Positions 19,401 through 26,849 of a stretch of DNA of 43,321 nucleotides are shown here, one piece after another (position 1 is the stretch's first letter; each line of letters opens with the position of its first letter). Under the pieces are notes generated by a model, which had not been told where the DNA came from, ran no database searches, and saw only the letters and a list, made by a program, of their open reading frames with translations. The DNA is from Bacteroidales bacterium. GTDB taxonomy: Bacteria > Bacteroidota > Bacteroidia > Bacteroidales > UBA932. The stretch is taken from NCBI GenBank assembly GCA_023227835.1, contig JALOCI010000022.1:1-43321 (forward strand), read 5' to 3'. The translations under genes were made by a program, and so were the position numbers.

Positions 19401-19674
19401 CTGTCTCCATGTCCAGTTTAATATTTATAAAGTTGGCATTGAAGTAATCTGCAACAGTATCGATTGTGAAAACATTGGCCGCCATGGCTTTGCAAGGGCC
19501 ACACCACTGAGTGTAGCAATCAACGAAAACCGTTTTACCGGTTGTACCCGACAGCTGAAAGGCCTCTTCAAGGGTTATATGCTTGAAATCTATGCTCCTG
19601 TTCTGTGCGTGCAAAGTAGCGTGAAGAATCATAGTAAAAACTATGATAAAGCTAAATGAAACTTTTTTCATCAA
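16468..19674 (-). CDS. Thioredoxin-like / S9 dipeptidyl-peptidase fusion protein
   Basis: A 1068-residue exported protein with a signal peptide ending near LHAQ (about residue 24). Residues about 28-145 are a thioredoxin fold with intact redox motif Trp57-Cys58-Gly-Pro-Cys61 and the cis-Pro region VEAYPSFLLL; a helical linker runs to about 370. From about 380 a DPP-IV-like beta-propeller is followed by an alpha/beta-hydrolase domain (about 810-1068) with catalytic Ser939 (GHSGG), Asp1012 (GDNDANVH) and His1044 (QSHSY). The propeller shows FSPSG-like blades such as HTFISPSGNLIID and LGLSPDGRFEL. It should cleave small peptides in the periplasm and may exchange disulfides. It is the last gene of the SusCD peptide operon, 8 bp after the degenerate metalloprotease. 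The N-terminal half is homologous to the separate protein at 33819-34886. Confidence 0.88.
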   Translation of the reverse strand: MMKKVSFSFIIVFTMILHATLHAQNRSIDFKHITLEEAFQLSGTTGKTVFVDCYTQWCGPCKAMAANVFTIDTVADYFNANFINIKLDMETEEGKKYAKPYKVEAYPSFLLLNSKGELLFKFIGGMPVGQFMAKIREGLNPDNKVATMDKMYKQGNCDGNFYREYIKLKLSLNERTEGKRIASEYFDKLTHEERISPDNWLLFGQNRYERELSGVKSRNVDYLLDNYADFIKTMGADSVYSKIASNVRQTSDYVLRGWYFKDHRRNTQDFIDLKNKVAKTNIPEKSQYLAIMDMVIAATNNDTLRVGNILADNIGDFSAANQQVLFGFLAYLPQNGPKAHPRLLDIVKAVLKSGKQSNVMNYLKSAFPPLEELESEKYDVPNLKNKVGMTQVIPFFHPKKDICWYVFEEPGGAKHYYSFDPKNRKREIYNTHVIDSILKLNNPKYNPKLVFCTPKFNDSGILACLEYSGKSYEYKAGTRQLLPLNKEKINFRILGLSPDGRFELIMDKNILKVKNVTSGQITELSSDSEQDHSFVLADMGWVGKTNKFYITRTDKRKLKTMPLLHTTSIGRPFVTTYTYELPGDSLVTGYEVFCGDAEKGTFNKIDIDKWPGQDVDIVKAEGVNDRFFLLRKKRTRDELELCSVNASDGSVKVLIAEKSRPYINYDIFQCHVIKNGSEILFWSDRSGWGHYYRYNSEGKLINQITKGEWTAGKIIKIDTTANQLFVSGYGKESGRNPNYAYLYKVKTDGKKIKLLTTENATHHTFISPSGNLIIDNYSRVDTLPVISARDGEGRLYEVIEHPDISKLLDYGWKMPEQFTVKAADGVTNLYGIMWKPFDFDSTKVYPVVSQVYPGPHTETVWTEFTVFDRYNNTALAQRGIIVVCMGHRGGTPVRNKAYASYGYGNIRDFALDDDKAGLEQLCRRYKYMDSTRIGIYGHSGGAMMSAAAICTFPDFYKVAVASSGNYDNNIYNRNWVESYHGVDEKFKLKVGTNMDLVSRLKGKLFLITGDNDANVHPAHTFRLIDALIKNNKDFDLLILPGQSHSYENPYKSYFERRKRDYFTKYLVR

Positions 19675-19682
19675 TTGGCTGT

Positions 19683-21956
19683 TTAATTATTATAATAAAG
19701 TCGTTTGAGCCGGAGCATCATTAGTTCATAGAACTCCTTACCTTCAGAGGTTTTCGCACTCTTCAACAATGTATCAACCCTTACCGACACCCTGTATAAA
19801 TAAGAGTGAAGAGCATTAATACTGTCAGACAACCCGGCAGTGACATTATTCTTAGATGCAGTCTCTGCCAAAGCAATAATAAAGTTGAGCTGTATAGATC
19901 TCTGATAAGGTGTAAGTAATGTTGCATCAGTGAAGTCATGAAAAACAACCCTGTCTATATATCTGAATAACTCCTCGCATGTCATTGCATCTTTTACTTT
20001 CAAATCCTCAGCTTCGACCAAGGCGCCCAGAACTTCAGGCTTGATAATCATTTTTAACACATCGTTCGATGTCTGGATAAGGAATGACTCGCTGCTTAAC
20101 CCGCAAGACTTAAGGTTGTTCTTATAGTCCCACCATGTTGAGGGCTGGGTCAGTATTTCACTTTCCAGGAAAGCAAGGGCATTCCTTTGAAGATCCCCCT
20201 CCACGAATGTTGTCGGTGAGTCTTTATATCCATTAACGACGGCTCTGGAAGACTTTCCTCCAACCAAAGAAGCCACCTGTTTCAGGTAATCACTATACAA
20301 AATCATGAGTTTTGCAGTCAGCATACCTACGTTGCTCCACTTATTCTCTGGATATGGTTGTTGACGGACAATCTTCTCCAAATCCGGATAGATATCTTTA
20401 AGGTTGTCTATCCCAAGTTGAGCAGATTTGAGAAGGTCATTGGAAAGATATGTGGGTTGTGAAAACGGATCTCCTTTTTTTGTAGTAAAATAAGATGCTT
20501 TCAGTGATGGCGGACTCTTTCTGGTGCCGTATGCATAATCGATGGCCTCCTGATCATAAATTGAGACTACAGGCAGAAGGTTTGCCGGTTTAATTTTATC
20601 TCCGGGTCTTGCTACATAATTAAATCCCACAGGGGGAGTTATCGACGCACTTATACCATACTTCTTAAGCTTAGCCTCTGAACGCAAATCCTCGACAGAA
20701 AATACAGTATAACCAGCATAATTCTCCTTCAAGCCAAGGACCTTTCCTATTTTCGACGCTATAAAAGCCGTCATTATATCCTGACGAATAGACAAATTCT
20801 CCATGTTCTTCAGTGCACGCTTGTCAATCAAACCACATTGAAGTAAATATTTCTGGAGCATCTCATCAGCAGTTGCATCAGTTACATTGACCTTTGCACA
20901 AAGAATCTCTCCTGTTACAGGATGGCTTATATTTGTCGATAAAACATTAGCATAGGCACTCCCCCATTTGAACATAATAGTCTTATACCTGAGCAAAGCC
21001 TTATCTCTATCAGAGGTAATGTCGAACACCTGATTATATCCTGCTTTTTTAAAGGCCGTCTCCCATTGGCTCAAAGCATTCAGGATACTTTGCCTGAATG
21101 GCGGAGGAGTAACAGTATCTATATAGACCGTGATTTTATCCGTTGATTTTTTTAAAAGATTCCAGTGTTGTATGAAATCTTTCTTCTGAACCAAAAATTG
21201 CCTGGTATCATATATGTTTTTTGTCACCGTTTCAAATCCGTAGGCTGGATGGGCCTCCACATCGGAGAACTGTCTCTCGGGTAGTTCCTGCAACAATATA
21301 TCCAACTTAAATGAAGATATTTCATCAAATCCTATTCTTGTCTGAGGGTTTTGCCGATAGTCAGTCTGAGTCCGGTGAACTGTGAACACCACACCCTTGT
21401 CTATTATTTTACAGGTATCTATTCCTGATCTTGCAGGATCGGGATGGTTCAAAGCAGAATTTGCGCTTACAGCGAACAATCCCGACGGGTTTCCAAGTTC
21501 CCCCGTAATATCCACTATTATAGATTTTCCGTCCTCTCCATGGGCAAATACAGGCAATGTATAGAATACCGGTATAAAGCCGGATTTTTCAAGAGAAAGA
21601 TTCATTGCAGACTCTGTCGAGTCAGATGCGACATCCCTTGTCAGATGTTTATATATATCGAGAGTATTATTTCTCCCTTCAGAAAACCTTATGACACCTG
21701 AAGCAGGAGAAACAAATGCGGACATTCCTCCGGAAACATGTATTGTCATCAGGAGTTCCTTGTCAAATGCAGCAGTTGGTATCTCCAGATAATATTTACC
21801 GTTGGAAACATATACCGAATAATACCCTTTATGTATGGCAGTAGTGTCCTTTTTGTAGAACTGGCTGTAATTCAAAGGCTTGCCATTGCCCTGTCCGTGC
21901 ATTGCGACGGGCAAAAGAAAGATGACCAATAACAAAAGGACAAATTTGTATTTCAT
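19683..21956 (-). CDS. Catalytically degenerate metalloprotease-like protein (DUF5117/5118 type)
   Basis: A 757-residue exported protein (signal peptide ending AMHGQ, about residue 22) clearly related to its upstream neighbour: KGYYSVYVSNGKYYLEIP, the IRFSEGRNNTLDI region, ITVYIDTVTPP before an amphipathic WETAFKKAGYNQV segment, and FNYVARPGD. The zinc site is gone. Where the neighbour has HEVGHTLGLLH, this protein has SKIGKVLGLKE (residues 401-411), so both metal histidines, the catalytic glutamate and the third ligand are all replaced, and the Met-turn SIMDYQRFN becomes SITPPVGFN. It is an intact long gene with no frameshift, so it looks retained as a pseudoenzyme, perhaps a substrate-binding subunit or regulator of the active paralogue. 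It lies 3 bp after that gene. Confidence 0.8.
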   Translation of the reverse strand: MKYKFVLLLLVIFLLPVAMHGQGNGKPLNYSQFYKKDTTAIHKGYYSVYVSNGKYYLEIPTAAFDKELLMTIHVSGGMSAFVSPASGVIRFSEGRNNTLDIYKHLTRDVASDSTESAMNLSLEKSGFIPVFYTLPVFAHGEDGKSIIVDITGELGNPSGLFAVSANSALNHPDPARSGIDTCKIIDKGVVFTVHRTQTDYRQNPQTRIGFDEISSFKLDILLQELPERQFSDVEAHPAYGFETVTKNIYDTRQFLVQKKDFIQHWNLLKKSTDKITVYIDTVTPPPFRQSILNALSQWETAFKKAGYNQVFDITSDRDKALLRYKTIMFKWGSAYANVLSTNISHPVTGEILCAKVNVTDATADEMLQKYLLQCGLIDKRALKNMENLSIRQDIMTAFIASKIGKVLGLKENYAGYTVFSVEDLRSEAKLKKYGISASITPPVGFNYVARPGDKIKPANLLPVVSIYDQEAIDYAYGTRKSPPSLKASYFTTKKGDPFSQPTYLSNDLLKSAQLGIDNLKDIYPDLEKIVRQQPYPENKWSNVGMLTAKLMILYSDYLKQVASLVGGKSSRAVVNGYKDSPTTFVEGDLQRNALAFLESEILTQPSTWWDYKNNLKSCGLSSESFLIQTSNDVLKMIIKPEVLGALVEAEDLKVKDAMTCEELFRYIDRVVFHDFTDATLLTPYQRSIQLNFIIALAETASKNNVTAGLSDSINALHSYLYRVSVRVDTLLKSAKTSEGKEFYELMMLRLKRLYYNN

Positions 21957-21959
21957 ATA

Positions 21960-24401
21960 TTATTTTAAATTATTTAAGATTGATGATTGTTTGCCGTTCT
22001 CCCAGATGGTAATATAGTTAATAATACCTTGATAGTGAGATGCGTCAAGAGTGCCTGGATGTTTTTCTATCTGACTCTTGCAGATTGACTTGATATCTGA
22101 GATAACTCTCTTGTAGAGAACTCCGGTACCATTTCCGTTGCTTGTCTGATTCTCACAGAATATTGTCAGTTTGACGACAAATTCATTCTGAATCATTCTC
22201 TCATATCTGGTAAGCTCCGGTTTTGAACACTTTGACTCGAATATAGACTTGTACATAGTCTCCACAATTAGATCATAACTGAACGGCGCCTCTGAAAGCT
22301 CCTCGGTCTTCAGTACCTCCGATGCCTTGGTAAATAATTTTCCAAGTGTAGTACTTACAAATTCAGTTACATAATATGGATAGTCAATCCTTGTCTTGTC
22401 CATAATATCTTGTCTGTAAAGCCATGTCGGTTCAACCATGAGGTTCTCCTCAATAAACTTCAACGCCTCCAACTGCCTTTCGCCCGGAACCGGCTTGTAT
22501 AAAGTGAGATCCTCTCCGAATTCAGGGTTGTCAATATATCTTCCGCCTATGATTTTCAATACATGATTTATATAGTTGTGGTATTGATTCAAGACAGAGA
22601 GGTAACGTCTCCTCAATGGGAAATAATTAAGGTCTTCGTTTTGAGTCCAATCCTGCAAATTGTTCATGATTACTTTCAGATTCTTCATTCCTAAACTGTT
22701 TGCATAAATTACATCCGATCCAAAATCTTCCGACTGAACACGAGGATCATAAAAATCATTCTCTCTTACAAAAAGCAGTTCCGGGTTCTTTCTTTTTTCA
22801 TCAACCCACTTTCTGAGTATTTCGGTCTGCGCCACTACATCAAGACTATCGGGTAAATAACGGTAACCCCACTCTATGGCGTAGTTGTCATAAACTCCGA
22901 TTCTTGGACAGAGATCCTCAAGCTCAAGACTGTCTTCCGGTTGGGCCAGATAGTTAAATCTCTGGTAATCCATGATTGAAGCTCCTAAGCCATTCTTTCT
23001 GATAAAACTCTTGCTTCTCAGACTATCTACAGGATAAACAGTGCTACCCATATAATCATGTAGCAACCCGAGCGTGTGTCCAACCTCGTGGGTGAGAACC
23101 GTACCTGCTAGCTTACCCATGAGCTCCCGGGAGAGAGGGTATTTTCTTGCATTTGTATCAACAACCGAACACATAACAAAATACCAGCGTTGGAGAAGAT
23201 CCTGCACCGAATGGAATATTGCTATGTGTGATGTTATTATCTCCCCTGACCTCGGGTCATTAACCATAGGCCCGTATGCATTCGGAATAGGCGATGCCTT
23301 ATATGATACAAGGCTGTATCGTGCATCTCCCTCGCAGTAGTCCGGATCCTCCTCCTTTGTAGGGGCAAGTCTTGCCTGAATGGCATTTTTAAACCCGGCC
23401 TTCTCGAATACCGGTTGCCAGGCCTCAACTGCCTTTATAAATGATGGGACAAGATAGTCCGGGGTAGCCCTGTCAATATAAAACACAATCGGCTTCACAG
23501 GTTCAACCAGTTCTCCCTTGAAATAGCGATCCATGTCTTCAGCCTTAGGTTCAAGACGCCAACGTGTCGCAACAGACAAACCTGACTGCACACCTCGTTC
23601 ACTATCCTGCCATGCATTTGTTCCGTTAAGTATCTTTGTAAAGTAGCCAATTCTTGGTTCAGCGGCTCTCGGCTTCATTGGTTTTTCAGGCAACAGAAGC
23701 CAGCTTGCTCCCACCTCCCATGCAGTATTGGTATAATCCTCCCCACCATCTTTCTTCTCTTTATTCCCAACATTTGCGTAGTACCTGACAGAGGTGAAAT
23801 TTATATTTCCGGAGAAGGCCTTGATATCCGATGTATATGAGAGATTTTTCTTATAATCTCCCAGCTTAAGCTGATCTTTTGATCCTCTTAGTGAAAACAA
23901 TTCGGAATCCTCCTTCATCATATCTGTAATGTCAATTACATAACCTGAATCCTTGTTTTCTATGATTGGGGCAGAGGTGATAACCGTCCCCTCCAATGAC
24001 TTCAGATATGAACTGTATATAGAGTTTGGCCTTCCTTCATAAAGCAATTTGGGATTTACGATTTCAATACTGTTCTTGTTTTTCAAAATCCTGATAAGTT
24101 TCTCGAAAACCGAGTCCCCGCCGTAACCGAAACGCATTTCAACGTCCCGCTCCTTGTAGGCCGACCCTCTCAGGATTGTTATTGTGACAAGTATATCCCT
24201 GTCAAGTGCTGATTCTGGGATAATAAGGTAAAATTTTCCCTCTTGCTGGAAAGTGCTTATAAAACCACTGTCAATTTTTGTTCCCTCTTTAATAATAGAG
24301 GAACTTACCGCCTCTCCTTCCCTGTTTTGGGCTCTAAGATCGTACATGAAGCAGAAAAGGAGGGGCAGCAAGACGATTGCATTAATTATTTTTTTCATCA
24401 A
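21960..24401 (-). CDS. Secreted zinc metalloprotease, DUF5117/DUF5118/DUF4953 family
   Basis: An 813-residue exported protein with a signal peptide ending near DLRAQ (about residue 25). N-terminal DUF5118-like segment (FISTFQQEGKFYLIIPES), a DUF5117-like region to about 300 (RIGYFTK, SVATRWRLEPK), then the protease region with FYIDRATPDYL, WQPVFEKAGFKNA and the zinc motif HEVGHTLGLLH at residues 438-448: His438, His442 and His448 as ligands and Glu439 as base. A Met-turn SIMDYQRFNYLAQPED follows. It should be a metzincin-like endopeptidase of the periplasm or surface that shortens proteins for uptake. The start codon overlaps the stop of the upstream lipoprotein gene by 4 bp (ATGA). Confidence 0.88.
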   Translation of the reverse strand: MMKKIINAIVLLPLLFCFMYDLRAQNREGEAVSSSIIKEGTKIDSGFISTFQQEGKFYLIIPESALDRDILVTITILRGSAYKERDVEMRFGYGGDSVFEKLIRILKNKNSIEIVNPKLLYEGRPNSIYSSYLKSLEGTVITSAPIIENKDSGYVIDITDMMKEDSELFSLRGSKDQLKLGDYKKNLSYTSDIKAFSGNINFTSVRYYANVGNKEKKDGGEDYTNTAWEVGASWLLLPEKPMKPRAAEPRIGYFTKILNGTNAWQDSERGVQSGLSVATRWRLEPKAEDMDRYFKGELVEPVKPIVFYIDRATPDYLVPSFIKAVEAWQPVFEKAGFKNAIQARLAPTKEEDPDYCEGDARYSLVSYKASPIPNAYGPMVNDPRSGEIITSHIAIFHSVQDLLQRWYFVMCSVVDTNARKYPLSRELMGKLAGTVLTHEVGHTLGLLHDYMGSTVYPVDSLRSKSFIRKNGLGASIMDYQRFNYLAQPEDSLELEDLCPRIGVYDNYAIEWGYRYLPDSLDVVAQTEILRKWVDEKRKNPELLFVRENDFYDPRVQSEDFGSDVIYANSLGMKNLKVIMNNLQDWTQNEDLNYFPLRRRYLSVLNQYHNYINHVLKIIGGRYIDNPEFGEDLTLYKPVPGERQLEALKFIEENLMVEPTWLYRQDIMDKTRIDYPYYVTEFVSTTLGKLFTKASEVLKTEELSEAPFSYDLIVETMYKSIFESKCSKPELTRYERMIQNEFVVKLTIFCENQTSNGNGTGVLYKRVISDIKSICKSQIEKHPGTLDASHYQGIINYITIWENGKQSSILNNLK

Positions 24402-25360
24402 TAACTGAACCTGTTACCAATGGACTGAAGATCCATATTGTATTTCTCAATAAAGTAGTTTCTCACCATGTCATAACGTTTCTTCATAAGACCTTTGGTG
24501 TCCTTGGTTGGGTTCAATATACCCTCCCAGGCGGCTTCGCTTGTATCCCAGCTGTCGTTGGTAATAGCCTTGCTCTTGTTAAGATAGGACTCAGGATAAC
24601 TTACCATCAGAAGCATGAATTTTTTCCAGTCAATAAGAGGAGTTGTACTTGAAGGCATAGGGAAGAAACCTCTGGCCAGACCGGCCGAGACAGTCTTTAA
24701 ACTGCTTAGCCCTGAGTAGGAAACAACAGTGGTAAAAGCCGGGACATCAGAAGGTGAGCTAATTCCTCTGCTGACAATAAACTCAACAAAGAGTCTGCTC
24801 AATGTACGGCTAAGTGCCAACTCTTTTGCAGCATTCATTGTCAGCACACTCTCACTTCCATAATTTACGCATATATTGTCATAATTGAAATAGGCATCAA
24901 CGGGAGTCAAACCATAATGTGCCGGTGAAGGTGTGAATAACAGAGAAACCGTTGACACCGACGAACAGAGCATAATTTTCAATGGTAGGAATTTCTTCAG
25001 AAAAGCCTCTGAATATAAATCCAGCCAACATTTTTCTATAAGAGCCAACTGCTGCGGAATATATTCAGGTTGTGACGGTGTCACAAGAAATCCGGTCTTG
25101 CCCCCGGTCATAGTTGGGCTAGTAACCCCATCCTTCCAACCGGTAGGAGTCCAATATGCATCCTTGCCACTGAATTGATAAAGGAAGCATGAACCGTATT
25201 TCTCATAATAACCCATGATTGTCGCATCAAACGGATTGCTCCCCTGAGGCATGTGATATCCCTCCTCGATACCGGAAGGAGTAAGAGTTCCCTCGCTCTT
25301 CTCGCACGAGACCAATAATCCCGAGAGAAGCAGGATTGTTATATAATATATCTTTTTCAT
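24398..25360 (-). CDS. Metallopeptidase-like (Peptidase_Mx1-type) lipoprotein lacking HExxH
   Basis: A 320-residue lipoprotein with lipobox LLVSC (Cys19). Gene position right after SusD, size, and the pattern of an opening FDATIMGYYEKYGSCFLYQF with a helix LIEKCWLDLYSEAFLKKFLP recall the putative zinc-binding metallopeptidase lipoproteins (Peptidase_Mx1, PF15890) that follow SusCD genes in Bacteroidota. In those proteins a helix carries HHEFxH; here the matching helix reads ELALSRTLSRLFVEFIVSRG (about residues 179-198) with no His pair. So it is probably an inactive, substrate-binding member (SusE/F-like in role). The family link is by pattern and context only, and a profile comparison could overturn it. 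Confidence 0.5.
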   Translation of the reverse strand: MKKIYYITILLLSGLLVSCEKSEGTLTPSGIEEGYHMPQGSNPFDATIMGYYEKYGSCFLYQFSGKDAYWTPTGWKDGVTSPTMTGGKTGFLVTPSQPEYIPQQLALIEKCWLDLYSEAFLKKFLPLKIMLCSSVSTVSLLFTPSPAHYGLTPVDAYFNYDNICVNYGSESVLTMNAAKELALSRTLSRLFVEFIVSRGISSPSDVPAFTTVVSYSGLSSLKTVSAGLARGFFPMPSSTTPLIDWKKFMLLMVSYPESYLNKSKAITNDSWDTSEAAWEGILNPTKDTKGLMKKRYDMVRNYFIEKYNMDLQSIGNRFSY

Positions 25361-25366
25361 TTCTTG

Positions 25367-26848
25367 TTATCTTGGATTTTGAACTAACTTATAATTCCTG
25401 TTAATAGCATCATAAGGGATAGGCAAAGCATAGAGCTTACTGCCGGCCTCAAGGACATAATCAGAGGCATCACCTTCCTGATTGATATATCTGTGTGAGA
25501 CAGATAGTCCCAGTCTTTTTATATCATACCACCTCAAACCCTCCTCAAGACAGAGCTCTCTCTGACGTTCAGCCATACAGAATGAGATTAGCTCATCCGG
25601 ATTTGAAATATTGATATCTGTATAGGTTCCTGTTTTGTAGCGGCTTCTGCGAAGAGAGTTCAGATCAGATAACGCTTGTGTCTTATACTCGGCATTGCCC
25701 TTCTCTTTGAATAATCTGGCCGCAGCCTCTGCCCTGTTCATATAGACCTCTCCCATACGAATACCGCGTTCACCGTAGTTGGATACGTTCTGCCCGATTT
25801 TATTTCCTCTTATGGGAGACATTACTCCGGTTGCCTTATTTTTCTCATAATAGAAGTAGGTACTATATCTAAGGTCGTTGGTCGCATCATAAAGTCCGAC
25901 AAGATCGTTAGAGACGGTGAAAGGAATTGGACCGGTGGCAGATGAATATGTTGTTGTAAAGTATGTGCCGTTTCTTGAGAGTGTAGAACCATATACCCAT
26001 AATACCTCCTGACTTCCTGACGGGTCAAATACAGTGTAAGTTGTGCCGAGAGTAGCCAGGTTAGTCAAAGCCGGCCCTTCTGTAATTACAGTATTGGCAG
26101 ACTGGATAAGCTTTTCAAAATCACCTTTATATAGATAGAATCTTGTCAACAATGCCTTTGCTGTAATATGGCCGACCCTGAATGCTGTCTCTGATGTGTA
26201 ATTGGCTTCAAGAAGGTCAGCCGCTCTTGTAAGATCGTTCTCTATCTGGTCATAGACCTGCTTAAGAGTATTTCTCGCAGGGAATTGGTCTGTCACTTCC
26301 ATAGCAAGAATGAGCGGAACACCCAGAGATTCTTCAGGATTCACTCCGGCTCCGGTATAAGCCTGTCCATAAAGCAGTACAAGCTTCATGTAATAATACC
26401 CTCTAAGGCACAGAGATTGACCGAGGAGCGCATTTTTTTCCTTCTCGGAACCTGATACACTAGCCAATTGACCGATTATCACATTGCACCCCTTAATCTT
26501 CTCATAATACTTTTTCCATGAATTTTCATTTGAAGGGAATGTCTCAATACCATCAAACATCTCTGGATTAAATGTAAACACTGGCGTTCCGTTTTGGAGC
26601 ACAGTTGCATAGCTACTATAATTCAGCCCATTACAAACCATTTCATCTGTAAGTAGCGGTACATAGTTATCACAAGTGAATTGGTAAGGATAGGCCTCCT
26701 TGTACATCACAGATCTCAAGTCGCTAACTGTTGAAGGAATGATCTCATCCTGACTTGATTCCTTCAGAAAATCCTGACAACCGTTCAATCCAAAAAGGGA
26801 GACAAGACCTAAACAGTATATTATTATATTGTTTCTCATATTGTTCAT
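25367..26848 (-). CDS. SusD/RagB-family nutrient-binding lipoprotein
   Basis: A 493-residue lipoprotein with lipobox FGLNGC (Cys24). SusD-family signs: QDFLKESSQDEIIP after the lipid cysteine, helical TPR-like stretch LRGYYYMKLVLLYGQAYTG and GVPLILAMEVTDQFPARNTLKQVYDQI, HITAKALLTRFYLYKGDFEKL, NRAEAAARL, and the C-terminal ERQRELCLEEGLRWYDIKRLG. It caps the SusC barrel on the cell surface and hands ligand to it. It starts 1 bp after the SusC stop, so the pair is translated together. The protease-rich operon points to peptides as ligand, as for RagB of Porphyromonas gingivalis. Confidence 0.95.
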   Translation of the reverse strand: MNNMRNNIIIYCLGLVSLFGLNGCQDFLKESSQDEIIPSTVSDLRSVMYKEAYPYQFTCDNYVPLLTDEMVCNGLNYSSYATVLQNGTPVFTFNPEMFDGIETFPSNENSWKKYYEKIKGCNVIIGQLASVSGSEKEKNALLGQSLCLRGYYYMKLVLLYGQAYTGAGVNPEESLGVPLILAMEVTDQFPARNTLKQVYDQIENDLTRAADLLEANYTSETAFRVGHITAKALLTRFYLYKGDFEKLIQSANTVITEGPALTNLATLGTTYTVFDPSGSQEVLWVYGSTLSRNGTYFTTTYSSATGPIPFTVSNDLVGLYDATNDLRYSTYFYYEKNKATGVMSPIRGNKIGQNVSNYGERGIRMGEVYMNRAEAAARLFKEKGNAEYKTQALSDLNSLRRSRYKTGTYTDINISNPDELISFCMAERQRELCLEEGLRWYDIKRLGLSVSHRYINQEGDASDYVLEAGSKLYALPIPYDAINRNYKLVQNPR

Positions 26849-26849
26849 G

